Position numbers and translations under genes: made by a program. A DNA stretch of 18,914 nucleotides from positions 1 to 18,914 of the forward strand of contig DNFZ01000252.1 in assembly GCA_003486785.1 (NCBI GenBank), written 5' to 3'. Under the pieces are notes generated by a model. That model had not been told where the DNA came from. It was given only the letters and a program-made list of their open reading frames with translations, and did no database searches. Of the stretch, positions 1 through 7,511 are shown one piece after another; within the stretch, counting starts at the first letter, position 1; every line of letters starts with the position of its first letter. Source of the DNA: Clostridiales bacterium (GTDB lineage Bacteria; Bacillota; Clostridia; Christensenellales; CAG-138).

Positions 1-2189
1 TTGCCTACACGCTGCTGGCCGGCACAAGCGCGGACAACTACACCATCGCGGTCACCGAAGGCACGCTCACGGTCACGCCGTCGAACCTGCTGACGGTGGC
101 GGCTTCTGACGTGACCGAGCAGTACGACGGCAACGCCTACGGCGTATCCGCCAGCGCCAACGTACCCTCCGGCACGACGATCCGCTACAGCGAAACCTAC
201 AGCAGCGATCCGGCTGCTTACACACTTGAAACCAGCCCGACGGCGACGCACGTGAGCGAGAGCCGCACGGTCTACTTCGTGGCGGTCAACGACAACTACG
301 AACCGGCGTTCGGCGAAGCGGCCATCACGATCACGCCGCGGACACTGGTGATCAACACCTTTGGCGCGACCAAGGTGTATGATGGTACCCCGCTGACGGC
401 GAGCGGCTGGAGCTTCGGCATCGCAAGCGATGTGTTTGCGCCCGGCGAAGGCTTCGCGTCAACGGCAAATATCGGCACGATTACCAACGTGGGAGCGGTC
501 GATAACAGCTTCCTCTACATGCTCGCGGCCAACACGCGCAGCGAGGATTACAGCATAAGCGTTCTGCCGGGCACGCTCAGCGTCACCCCGCGCACGGTGC
601 TTGTCGCTGCGATCGATGCGGGCAAGAACTATGGCAGTGCCGATCCGGCGTTTGGCTATACCGTACCGACCGGAACGATTGAGGGCGTGACCTACTACCC
701 GATCCTGACGGCGGATCTTGCGGACATTGCGATCAGCGTCAACCGCATCGGCAGCGACAGCGATGTCGGCAAGTACGAAGACGTGCTGATACCTGACGTG
801 CTGACAACGCCTGAAGTGCTTGCAAACTACGCTTTCAGCACCAGGCCTGCGGACTTCACAATCCATCCGCAGATCGTCTACAACAGCGACACCACGGACG
901 CGGTGGAGGGATTCCCCGAAACACAGTGGTTCGATCTGGGCACGGACGCATCCGTCGCTTCGGCAACCGGGGTAAGACGCTCCGGCTACCGCCTGATCGG
1001 ATGGGAAGACGCCTCTTCTAGCGAACCGATTGCGCTGGGCGGAACGATTCCGGCGATCGGCCGCAACTACGTGCTCAACGCAGTCTGGGAGATTGCGCTC
1101 TACGACGTGATCTACGATGCGGGAACGCTGGATGAGATCAGCTATCTGCCTGCAAACACGACAGGGAAAGCGTACGGCACGGCGCAAAACGTCTCCGGCA
1201 ACGTGCCGAGGCGTTCGGGCTACGACTTCCTCTATTGGACGACGGCCAGCATCGACGGCACGGAAACGCAGCTTAACCCCGGCGCGGTGTTTACCATGCC
1301 GGACAACGACCTGACGCTAACCGCAGTTTGGGATCCGAGATCGTCCCCCGTGTACTACCACGCCAACGGCGCGGAGGGCGGCACGGTGGAAGGCGGCCGG
1401 TTCTTCACAGACTCGATCGTGTCGGTTTCGGGCAACATGTTCGCGCGGCCGGGCTATCGCTTCATCGGCTGGAGCGAGCGCAGCGCAACGGCAGGCGTTT
1501 CCAGCCAGCCGGGCAACACATTCCAGATGCCGGCGCGTCAGGTGAACTTCTACGCGCAGTGGGAGCAGCTCTTCTACACGGTGACATACATCGTCTCCGG
1601 CGGAACGGGCGAGTTTGACGGCAGCGCGACGTATGCGTCATATACCGGCCTTGGTTATGGAGACAGCGTTCCGCGCCCGCAGGATCCTGCGCTTGAAGGA
1701 TACGCCTTCGAAGGCTGGACGACACAGATACCCCTTACCATGCCGGACGAAGATCTGGTGATCTACGGCACGATGCGCATGCAGAGCGTCTTCCGCGAGC
1801 CGGAGTTGATTCCGGAAGAGGAAACGCCGCTTGCCGGCGGGCCGGTCTGGGCGCTGCTCAACCTGATTCTGACGATTGCAACCGCGCTGGCGTCGATTCT
1901 GATGCTGCTCGGCCTGATCGGCAAGAAGAAGGAAGAAGAGGATGGCGTGGTGATCCGCGAAACCAAGAAACACGGCTTCGCGCGCGTGCTGACGCTGCTG
2001 CCGGGCATCGGCGCAATCATCGCCTTTATCCTCACAGAGAACATGCGAAACCCCATGGTCTTCACGGACCGCTGGACGCTCCTGATGATCATCATCGCGC
2101 TCGTTCAGCTGATTCTGGTTCTCTTCGGCATTAAAAAGGACAAAGAGCCGGAAGCGAAGAAGATGGAAGAAGCGCTCGAGAGCAAGTAG
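1..2189 (+). CDS. Surface protein with MBG/YDG-type and InlB B-type repeats and a C-terminal membrane anchor (5' end missing)
   Basis: The frame is open from base 3 to the stop at 2187-2189, so the gene begins before the window; the GTG at 96 is only an internal codon. The first part carries MBG/YDG-type beta-sandwich signatures (VYDGTPLTA near 378, NYGSADPAFGYT near 628). Four InlB B-type repeats follow, each with a GYxFxGW-like start and an AVW or AQW end. The C-terminus has three hydrophobic stretches (about 1845-1925, 1977-2037 and 2070-2135) separated by a charged segment and ending in a Lys/Glu-rich tail. There is no LPXTG sorting signal, so anchoring is probably through these membrane helices. 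Such proteins are usually adhesins or other extracellular proteins of Gram-positive bacteria; no ligand can be named. The domain family is clear and the specific role unknown. Confidence 0.85.
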   Translation, partial: AYTLLAGTSADNYTIAVTEGTLTVTPSNLLTVAASDVTEQYDGNAYGVSASANVPSGTTIRYSETYSSDPAAYTLETSPTATHVSESRTVYFVAVNDNYEPAFGEAAITITPRTLVINTFGATKVYDGTPLTASGWSFGIASDVFAPGEGFASTANIGTITNVGAVDNSFLYMLAANTRSEDYSISVLPGTLSVTPRTVLVAAIDAGKNYGSADPAFGYTVPTGTIEGVTYYPILTADLADIAISVNRIGSDSDVGKYEDVLIPDVLTTPEVLANYAFSTRPADFTIHPQIVYNSDTTDAVEGFPETQWFDLGTDASVASATGVRRSGYRLIGWEDASSSEPIALGGTIPAIGRNYVLNAVWEIALYDVIYDAGTLDEISYLPANTTGKAYGTAQNVSGNVPRRSGYDFLYWTTASIDGTETQLNPGAVFTMPDNDLTLTAVWDPRSSPVYYHANGAEGGTVEGGRFFTDSIVSVSGNMFARPGYRFIGWSERSATAGVSSQPGNTFQMPARQVNFYAQWEQLFYTVTYIVSGGTGEFDGSATYASYTGLGYGDSVPRPQDPALEGYAFEGWTTQIPLTMPDEDLVIYGTMRMQSVFREPELIPEEETPLAGGPVWALLNLILTIATALASILMLLGLIGKKKEEEDGVVIRETKKHGFARVLTLLPGIGAIIAFILTENMRNPMVFTDRWTLLMIIIALVQLILVLFGIKKDKEPEAKKMEEALESK
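873..1776 (+). repeat. Four diverged InlB B-type repeats inside the surface protein
   Basis: Four protein repeats of roughly 65-75 residues start near 873, 1098, 1350 and 1575. Each opens with a V-x-Y strand, has a central GYRLIGW, GYDFLYW, GYRFIGW or GYAFEGW motif, and the first three end in AVWE, AVWD or AQWE. The fourth is shortened and ends in IYGTM. The repeats are diverged at DNA level, so they are old domain duplications rather than a fresh tandem repeat. Confidence 0.75.
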
Positions 2190-2213
2190 TACTGAAACAA
2201 TCGAAAAACCCTA

Positions 2214-2251
2214 ACGCATCCGGCGCTCATTCGTGGGCGCCGGTGTTGCGT
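2214..2251. other. Inverted repeat after the surface protein gene
   Basis: ACGCA (2214-2218) pairs with TGCGT (2247-2251), and CCGGCGC (2220-2226) pairs with GCGCCGG (2237-2243), giving a two-part hairpin 25 bases after the stop codon. On the plus strand no T-run follows, so it is not a textbook terminator. On the minus strand the stem is followed by TTAGGGTTTTT. It could still help end transcription or protect the mRNA end. I see no gene in the rest of 2190-2449. Confidence 0.4.
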
Positions 2252-2449
2252 CTGCGCGAAGCGCGCTTTGACCAAGCGGACAAGCGATAGGCACATCGTG
2301 CCGCGTCGCGCAGGCGTGGCGCAGGCTGCGCAAGAGATTGTTCTGTCGCAATCGCACAAAGAGGGGGATGCGCAACGGTTCATGTAACACCGAAATACCG
2401 AAAGTCGGGTAAATGCGGCCGCGCATCTTCATGTCGAAGTAACAATTTG

Positions 2450-2479
2450 TTGCATTCGCGTGATTTGTAGCAGTATAAT
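2450..2479 (+). promoter_or_regulatory. Sigma-A type promoter of the transglutaminase-like lipoprotein gene
   Basis: TTGCAT (2450-2455) and a perfect TATAAT (2474-2479) are 18 bases apart. The expected transcription start is about 2485-2487, which coincides with the first ATG of the next gene (2486). Confidence 0.7.
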
Positions 2480-2485
2480 CAATCC

Positions 2486-3394
2486 ATGAAACGAGGTTCG
2501 GTGGCCGAGCGGGTACGAAAAGGTTTTGGGTGGCTGCTTTTTTTCGGCTTCTTCTGCCTGACGGCCTGCGCGGGGAGCCAGTCCGCGCTGCCGAAAGCGG
2601 CGGAAACCGGTTTATCTGTCATGCCGGCGCAAGCAGATGCGCAGGTGAAAGAGCAGACGCTCCTGCTGCCGGAAGCATCCGGCAGCGTCGTATACAGCGG
2701 CGCGGGCGTGACCATAGACGCCTCTCATACCGATCAGGGCTATGTCATGATTCGCTGCGAGCCGAGCGAAATGCGGCTCAAGGCGCGGATTGCAACGAGC
2801 GAGCAGATCTACTACTACGATTTGCCAGGCGGCGAGGCGTACAGCGTTTATCCCTTGCAGATGGGAGACGGCGCATACACTGTTCGCGTGATGGAGCAGG
2901 TGGAAAACGATCTTTACGCCATGCGTTTCGGCGCGGAGCTGCAGGTTACGCTTGCCGATGAGACCCTGCCGTTTTTGTATCCCAATCAGTATGTGTGGTA
3001 TGATGCAGACACAAGGAGCGTGCAAAAAGCGCATGAACTCGCAAGCGGGATGACGAACCAGACGGACATCGCTACACTCTTTTACGACTATGTGGTCAAG
3101 TCTATGACTTATGATACAGAAAAAGCCGAGACGGTTGAGCGGGGCTATTTGCCTGACGCGGATGACGCGCTGGAAACCGGGAAAGGGATCTGCTTTGACT
3201 ACGCGGCGCTGCTTGCGGTGATGCTGCGTGCGGAGGGGATTCCGACGCGGATGCTCATCGGTACCGTGAAGCCGGATAATCTCTATCACGCATGGAACAG
3301 CGTGTATCTCAACGAGACGTGGGTCTGGATGGATCCGACACTGGACGGCACCGGGCGCAAAGAACAAAACTACTTCGCAGAGCGCATCTATTAG
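2486..3394 (+). CDS. Transglutaminase-like lipoprotein
   Basis: 302 residues if translated from ATG 2486. A basic N-terminus, a hydrophobic stretch (about residues 14-27) and the lipobox LTAC (Cys28) predict export and lipid attachment at the outer face of the membrane. The C-terminal third is a transglutaminase-core domain with the expected triad: Cys236 in GKGICFDYA, His268 in YHAWN, Asp283 in WMDPT. Bacterial members are often cysteine proteases or hydrolases rather than true cross-linkers, so the reaction is not assigned. Residues 60-165 form an uncharacterised beta-rich region. The start is uncertain: the -10 box leaves almost no leader before ATG 2486, while an in-frame GTG at 2501 has GAGG (2493-2496) four bases upstream and would still encode a complete signal peptide. 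The pilus-like cluster follows after 93 bases with no evident terminator, so read-through is possible. Confidence 0.87.
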   Translation: MKRGSVAERVRKGFGWLLFFGFFCLTACAGSQSALPKAAETGLSVMPAQADAQVKEQTLLLPEASGSVVYSGAGVTIDASHTDQGYVMIRCEPSEMRLKARIATSEQIYYYDLPGGEAYSVYPLQMGDGAYTVRVMEQVENDLYAMRFGAELQVTLADETLPFLYPNQYVWYDADTRSVQKAHELASGMTNQTDIATLFYDYVVKSMTYDTEKAETVERGYLPDADDALETGKGICFDYAALLAVMLRAEGIPTRMLIGTVKPDNLYHAWNSVYLNETWVWMDPTLDGTGRKEQNYFAERIY

Positions 3395-3487
3395 TACAGC
3401 GAATAGAGCCTCTGTGAATGCGTAATATTGCAAACAAACAGCCATAGGCGCCGAGCAGGCGCTGAAAGATTCAGAGAGGGAACCGGA

Positions 3488-4543
3488 ATGCAGGAAAACA
3501 CGACGCAGAAAACGCTTCCGCCAGACGAGACCGCGCTCTTTTGCGAGCAGGTCGCCATGGTGCTCAAAGCGGGCATTCCGCTTGGCGACGGCATGGAAAC
3601 CCTCGCGCGCAGCTATGCGGACAGCCGCTACGGCGCGCGCTTCGAGCAAATGCACATGTCGCTGGAGCGGCGGGGAACGCTTTCCGCCGCGCTGCAAGAC
3701 GCAGGCATCTTTCCTGGCTATATGCTTGCGATGACGCGCATCGGCGAGCGCTCCGGCAAGCTCGATGAGGTCATGGCTTCGCTGGCAAACTATTATCAAT
3801 GGGAGGCGCAGATCAAAACCTCCGTCAAAAATGCGATTCTTTACCCCAGTGTTCTGGTCATGATGCTAGCGGTGGTCATCGCCATCCTCGTCATCAGCGT
3901 CATTCCCGTGTTTCAGCGCGTGTTTGACAGCTTAGGCTTAGCGGCGGGCAGTCCGGCGTCGGCGGCGATGCAAATCGGCGTTGGCGTAGGCAAAGGCATG
4001 CTCATACTCGTAGGTGTGTTTGCGCTCGCTCTAATCGGTGTGGGCATCCTGCTGCGCACCGGCAGGCGCGAGTCCGTGCTCGCGCTGCTTTCGGGCATAC
4101 TCCCGCCGGTTCGCCGTGTGAACGCGCGCCTTTCGACCGCGCGGTATGCGTCCGCGCTGTCGATGATGCTTGCGGCGGGCTATCCGGTAGAGGACGCGAT
4201 CCGGCTGGCGCCATCCGTGGTGACGGACGAGAAACACAGGCGGCAGGCGGAGCTCGCGCAGGATGAACTGCTTGCAGGCGGCAGCTTCGCACAGGCCGCG
4301 GAGAAGAGCGGGCTGTTTGATCCCATGCATGAGAAAATGATTCGCTTTGGCGCAGCTGCGGGGAAGCTCGACGCCGTGATGGAGAAACTCAGCGGTGTGT
4401 ATATGAGTGAGGCGGACGACGCGATCCACAACGTAATCGCAATGATTGAGCCGACGCTGGTTGCGGTGCTGTCCATCGTGATCGGTGGCATATTGCTCTC
4501 GGTCATGCTGCCGCTGCTTTCGGTTCTCTCTGCGGTCGGCTGA
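3488..4543 (+). CDS. pilC: Type IV pilus / type II secretion platform protein, PilC/GspF family
   Basis: 351 residues. ATG 3488 was chosen over the in-frame ATG at 3428 because AGAGAGGG lies seven bases upstream and the extra 20 residues are not family-like. Two T2SS-F domains are seen at about residues 12-135 and 212-335. Each starts with the typical F-x-Q-x-A/S-M-x-x-A-G-x-P-x-x-x-A/G pattern (FCEQVAMVLKAGIPLGDGME, then YASALSMMLAAGYPVEDAI). Hydrophobic helices lie near 121-142, 170-189 and 320-348. Known members form the inner-membrane platform that couples a cytoplasmic ATPase to pilin assembly. The protein is somewhat shorter than typical PilC (about 400). It heads a cluster of small single-helix proteins and a PilT ATPase, which fits this role. 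PilC-like is secure; whether it serves a pilus, pseudopilus or DNA-uptake machine is not. Confidence 0.9.
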   Translation: MQENTTQKTLPPDETALFCEQVAMVLKAGIPLGDGMETLARSYADSRYGARFEQMHMSLERRGTLSAALQDAGIFPGYMLAMTRIGERSGKLDEVMASLANYYQWEAQIKTSVKNAILYPSVLVMMLAVVIAILVISVIPVFQRVFDSLGLAAGSPASAAMQIGVGVGKGMLILVGVFALALIGVGILLRTGRRESVLALLSGILPPVRRVNARLSTARYASALSMMLAAGYPVEDAIRLAPSVVTDEKHRRQAELAQDELLAGGSFAQAAEKSGLFDPMHEKMIRFGAAAGKLDAVMEKLSGVYMSEADDAIHNVIAMIEPTLVAVLSIVIGGILLSVMLPLLSVLSAVG

Positions 4544-4592
4544 GAGAGCATATCGAGCCAATTCGCCGAAATCGACCAAAAATCAAAAAAAC

Positions 4593-4624
4593 GCGTTGTT
4601 TGTAACAGAAAACAAGCTTTTTAT
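4593..4624 (+). terminator. Weak intrinsic terminator or attenuator between pilC and the pilin-like genes
   Basis: TTGTTT (4596-4601) pairs with AAACAA (4610-4615). The stem extends by a GC pair step across one bulged base (GC 4593-4594 with GC 4616-4617), and TTTTTATT follows. The stem is AT-rich and so weak, but its position after pilC and the T-run suggest partial termination. No convincing promoter is seen between it and the next gene. Confidence 0.35.
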
Positions 4625-4636
4625 TACATCGTGATC

Positions 4637-4652
4637 GCGCAGTCGGCTGCGC
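4637..4652. other. Perfect short hairpin upstream of the first pilin-like gene
   Basis: GCGCAG (4637-4642) and CTGCGC (4647-4652) are separated by TCGG, a compact GC-rich stem-loop 22 bases before the ribosome binding site AAAGGAG (4674-4680). No T-run follows. It could protect the 5' end of a processed mRNA or be a binding site. Confidence 0.35.
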
Positions 4653-4688
4653 AACGGTAGAATAATGTCACCGAAAGGAGAAAACGGC

Positions 4689-5018
4689 ATGCATCTCTAT
4701 GAGAGACCGCGCGGGCAAAACCGGGGCATACTGTTCGCCGTTGCAGTGTTCGCATTGCTTGCCGCGCTCCTTCTCGTCGGGCTGGTTTCTGCCACGCGCC
4801 GTAGCGATGCGCGCGAAACGGAGATGGTCTCCCTTGCGCTGCAGCGCGCCATCGTCACCTGTTATGCTGTGGAGGGGAAATATCCGCCGAGCCTTACTTA
4901 TATATATGATAACTATGGCGTCCGTGTGGATGAGAGCCGCTATACCGTGTTTTACGATGTTATCGCAGCCAATGTCAAGCCAAGCGTGCGCGTGATGCCC
5001 ACGGGAGGTGGATCATGA
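4689..5018 (+). CDS. Small single-helix pilin-like (GspG-like) protein
   Basis: 109 residues from ATG 4689, chosen because AAAGGAG lies eight bases upstream; the in-frame ATG at 4665 sits before that ribosome binding site. A short basic N-terminus (YERPRGQNRG) is followed by a hydrophobic helix (about residues 13-34), then an amphipathic region and the sequence AVEGKYPPSLTYI. That last part resembles the G-x-Y-P-x-x-L segment after helix 1 of major pseudopilins. The canonical G|FxxxE cleavage motif is missing: there is no Glu at position +5 after the RG. The stop overlaps the next start in ATGA, so translation is coupled. Role inferred from architecture and neighbours: a pilin-like subunit or minor component. 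Confidence 0.68.
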   Translation: MHLYERPRGQNRGILFAVAVFALLAALLLVGLVSATRRSDARETEMVSLALQRAIVTCYAVEGKYPPSLTYIYDNYGVRVDESRYTVFYDVIAANVKPSVRVMPTGGGS

Positions 5019-5515
5019 GTGCGCGTCCGGCTTCCGGCGCTCGCGGCGAGCTGCGCGGCGTATTCGTCTTTGCGCTGCTGGCGGCGTTTGCGCTGCTCTC
5101 GCTGGTCGTGGTCGTCGTGGGCGCGCGATCGTATCGCATGATCAACGCCTCCGCTGAACGGGCGTTTGTCTCCCGTACGGGCATGAGCTATCTGATAGGA
5201 AAAGTGCGCGGCGCGGACGCGGCAGGCATGATCGATTTGCGCACGGAGAACGGCATGCGCGTGCTCGCGCTGGGGCAGGAGTTTGGCGGCGAGCGCTATC
5301 TTACATATATTTATTGCGACGGAGCGCAGGTGCGCGAGTATTTCGCGCGGGAGAGCCTTGCGTTTTCGCCGGACTACGGCGACCCGATCTTTGAGGCGAG
5401 CGCGCTTCATATGACGATTGAGGATGGTCTGGTCAGCATAACAATCGTGGATGCGGGCGGTGAAACGCACACAGCCGCGCTCTTTTTACAGACGCTGGGG
5501 GACGGTGCCGCATGA
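5015..5515 (+). CDS. Membrane-anchored protein, probably DUF4860 family
   Basis: 166 residues with GGGAGGTGG just upstream. Residues 1-14 are polar and basic, residues 16-38 are a very hydrophobic helix (VFVFALLAAFALLSLVVVVV), and the rest is predicted outside the membrane. The pattern (transmembrane helix, then ARSYRMINASAE and a beta-rich C-terminus) matches my recollection of DUF4860 proteins of Clostridia, which sit in pilus-like clusters; this family call is from memory and not checked. The prepilin cleavage motif is absent. The gene overlaps both neighbours by four bases, so it is made together with them, presumably as one subunit of the same surface complex. Confidence 0.68.
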   Translation: MSARPASGARGELRGVFVFALLAAFALLSLVVVVVGARSYRMINASAERAFVSRTGMSYLIGKVRGADAAGMIDLRTENGMRVLALGQEFGGERYLTYIYCDGAQVREYFARESLAFSPDYGDPIFEASALHMTIEDGLVSITIVDAGGETHTAALFLQTLGDGAA

Positions 5516-5934
5516 CAGAACAGATGCTGCTTCCGCCAAAGAAGCGCGGGAGGTTCAGCCCGGTGCTGATCGAGATGACGATCGTCATCCTCTTCTTCGC
5601 GCTGTCAGCCAGCATCATCGTCCGCCTCATCGCCACAGCGGGAAACATCGCCCGGCAGAGCGAGTATGAGGCGCGGGTTTTGCTCGCCATGCAAACGGTG
5701 GCAGAGCAGATCAAGGCGGATCCGGTGGGCGAGAACGAGTGCAACGACTGCGGCGCGCGGGTTTTTTCCGTATCCGTTGCGCCCGATCTTGTGGTAGACT
5801 GCGTGGTAACGAGCGACGAGTCTCCGCTGCAGGGCACCATCTATGACATCGAGCTGACCGTCGTTTCGCCCTCGGGCAGGGTATATGCGCTGGATGCGGC
5901 GCGCTATCTACCGGATGCGGAGGCTGCGCCATGA
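5512..5934 (+). CDS. Pilin-like protein with a degenerate N-terminal motif
   Basis: 140 residues; the start overlaps the previous stop (ATGA) and has GGGGGA upstream. The N-terminus KKRGRFSPVLIEMTIVILFF is the closest in this cluster to a class III prepilin leader: basic stretch, Gly, Phe, then a hydrophobic helix with one Glu. However, the Glu is at +8 from the Gly rather than +5, and an Arg separates Gly from Phe. The helix runs to about residue 45, followed by QSEYEARVLLAMQTVAEQIK, a minor-pseudopilin-like amphipathic helix, and a beta-rich tail. A Cys pair (NECNDCGA) and one later Cys could form a disulfide. Likely a minor pilin/pseudopilin of the I or J type; moderately sure. Confidence 0.65.
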   Translation: MTEQMLLPPKKRGRFSPVLIEMTIVILFFALSASIIVRLIATAGNIARQSEYEARVLLAMQTVAEQIKADPVGENECNDCGARVFSVSVAPDLVVDCVVTSDESPLQGTIYDIELTVVSPSGRVYALDAARYLPDAEAAP

Positions 5935-6347
5935 GAAAGTATCCTTCCCGCATGGGCGTCGGCGCTTCGAGTATACTGCTGATTCTGGTGGTGGTGAGCC
6001 TCACGCTGCTTGCATCCCTCGCGCTGATCCAGGCGCGAGCCGACGCAGCGCTCACGCAGAAAACCGCGGTCAGCAGCGCAGCTTTTTATGATGCGGATGC
6101 GCGCGCGCAGGCGATGCTTGCCGCGCTGGATGACGCGATTGCGCAGGGCCTGCCGCCGGAGAGCGTTGAGGGCGTTGTGCGACAGGAAACCGGAGTCTAT
6201 GCATTTTCGGTTGGCGCGAGCGATGGCCATGCGCTGTTTGTAGAGGTGGAAATCCTGCACGGGAGCAGCGCGGTGACCGGCTATCGCTATGAAAACGCGG
6301 AGGAATGGGCAGGACAAAATGAGGGAACACTCTGGCAGGGAGGCTGA
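5931..6347 (+). CDS. Small single-helix pilin-like protein
   Basis: 138 residues; the start overlaps the previous stop (ATGA), with GGAGG eight bases upstream. Architecture matches its three upstream neighbours: short basic start (MRKYPSRMGVG), hydrophobic helix at about 12-33, then an Ala-rich helix (ADAALTQKTAVSSAAFYDAD) and a small C-terminal domain. No G|FxxxE motif is present, although MGVGASS offers a glycine. Such sequences resemble GspK/PilX-like minor pilins or simply short bitopic membrane proteins. Its place directly before the PilT gene (stop 6347, next start 6349 or 6352) argues for a part in the same machine. Confidence 0.6.
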   Translation: MRKYPSRMGVGASSILLILVVVSLTLLASLALIQARADAALTQKTAVSSAAFYDADARAQAMLAALDDAIAQGLPPESVEGVVRQETGVYAFSVGASDGHALFVEVEILHGSSAVTGYRYENAEEWAGQNEGTLWQGG

Positions 6348-6348
6348 G

Positions 6349-7416
6349 ATGATGGCGGAGATTCATGATATTTTGCAGTCTGCCATCGCGCGCGGCGGGT
6401 CGGACGTGTTCATCATTCCCGGCTCCAGCGTACGGCTCAAGGTTGCGGGCGAAGTGCAGCAGCTGCTCGACGGGATACTCAAGCCGGACGATACCCGGCG
6501 GCTGATCCGGCAGGTATACGAGCTCGACGGACGGGATATGGAGCGTTTGATCCAGCACGGGGACGACGATTTTTCGTTTTCCGTCAGCGGCGTGGGGCGC
6601 TTTCGCTGCAATGCATATCAGCAACGAAACTCGCTCGCCATGGTGCTGCGCGTGGTGTCGCTCGCCTTGCCAAATCCTGAAAAAATGCACATCCCGAATG
6701 AGATTTTGCGTCTTGCGGATTTCAAGAAAGGGCTCGTGCTCGTCACCGGACCGGCAGCAAGCGGAAAATCGACCACGCTAGCTTGCATCATAGATCGCAT
6801 CAATTCCATGCGCCACGGGCACATCATCACCATTGAAGACCCGATCGAGTTCATCCACGCGCATAAGGCGAGCGTATTGAGTCAGCGCGAGATCGAACAC
6901 GACACGCAGAGCTATAAAACTGCCCTGCGCGCGGCGCTCCGGCAGGCGCCGGATGTGATTTTGCTGGGCGAAATGCGGGATCTGGAGACGATTCAGACCG
7001 CGCTGACCGCGGCTGAAACAGGACAGCTCGTGCTGAGCACGCTGCACACCGTCGGCGCGGCGAAGACGATCGACCGCATCATCGACGTGTTTCCTTCCAA
7101 TCAGCAGCAGCAGATTCGCGTGCAGCTCTCCATGGTTCTTCGCGCGGTGGTCAGCCAGCAGCTCTTGCCCACGATCGACGGCGGCTTAGAGCCGGCATTT
7201 GAGATCATGCTGGTCAACAGCGCGATTCAGAATATGATTCGCGACGGAAAAGCGCACCAGATGGACAACGTCATATTCTCCGGCATGTCCGAGGGAATGC
7301 GTGCGATGGACGCGGATATCATACGGCTGTATAGCCGGGGACGCATTACAAAAGAGACCGCGTTGCTGTTTTCCGCGCATTCGGAGCAGATTAAGAAGAA
7401 GCTGGGGGACGCATGA
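6349..7416 (+). CDS. pilT: PilT-family type IV pilus ATPase
   Basis: 355 residues from ATG 6349 (ATG 6352 is equally possible; GGGAGG at 6338-6343 suits both). The N-terminal PAS-like domain has GGSDVFI and the VGRFRCNAYQQ strand typical of PilT. The ATPase core has Walker A GPAASGKST (134-142), Asp box TIEDPIE (161-167), Walker B VILLGEMRD (203-211) and His box STLHT (230-234). The C-terminal AIQNMIRDGK (292-301) corresponds to the retraction-specific AIRNLIREGK of PilT. Known members power pilus retraction from the cytoplasm. The usual GPTGSGKS reads GPAASGKS here; the catalytic Lys and Ser are kept. No PilB/GspE assembly ATPase is in view, so this may be the cluster's only motor. Confidence 0.93.
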   Translation: MMAEIHDILQSAIARGGSDVFIIPGSSVRLKVAGEVQQLLDGILKPDDTRRLIRQVYELDGRDMERLIQHGDDDFSFSVSGVGRFRCNAYQQRNSLAMVLRVVSLALPNPEKMHIPNEILRLADFKKGLVLVTGPAASGKSTTLACIIDRINSMRHGHIITIEDPIEFIHAHKASVLSQREIEHDTQSYKTALRAALRQAPDVILLGEMRDLETIQTALTAAETGQLVLSTLHTVGAAKTIDRIIDVFPSNQQQQIRVQLSMVLRAVVSQQLLPTIDGGLEPAFEIMLVNSAIQNMIRDGKAHQMDNVIFSGMSEGMRAMDADIIRLYSRGRITKETALLFSAHSEQIKKKLGDA

Positions 7417-7511
7417 TCTTCCGCAGCAAAGCAAGGCAAAGACAATAGAGAAATAAGCGCCGGCGGAGCCCAAACCGCCGCGACGACCCCACAACGCAAG
7501 GAGGAGACGGC

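Noticed and set aside
459..1187. Long minus-strand open frame (242 codons) opposite the surface protein
   Set aside because: Arg/Ala/Val-rich with no recognisable domain and no ribosome site; it mirrors the codon pattern of the plus-strand gene.
2494..2530. tRNA-like string GGTTCGGTGGCCGAGCGGG, reminiscent of the D-arm of tRNA-Ser or tRNA-Leu
   Set aside because: No anticodon arm, T-arm or acceptor pairing follows, and the bases encode the start of a lipoprotein signal peptide.
2612..3799. Minus-strand open frame of 395 codons spanning the transglutaminase-like gene and pilC start
   Set aside because: It runs antisense through two recognised genes, including a promoter gap, and has no family features; typical of GC-rich antisense frames.
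7461..7480. Hairpin CGGCGG/CCGCCG between pilT and the BTAD regulator as a terminator
   Set aside because: Short stem, nine-base or shorter loop and no T-run on either strand; it probably reflects GC-rich composition.
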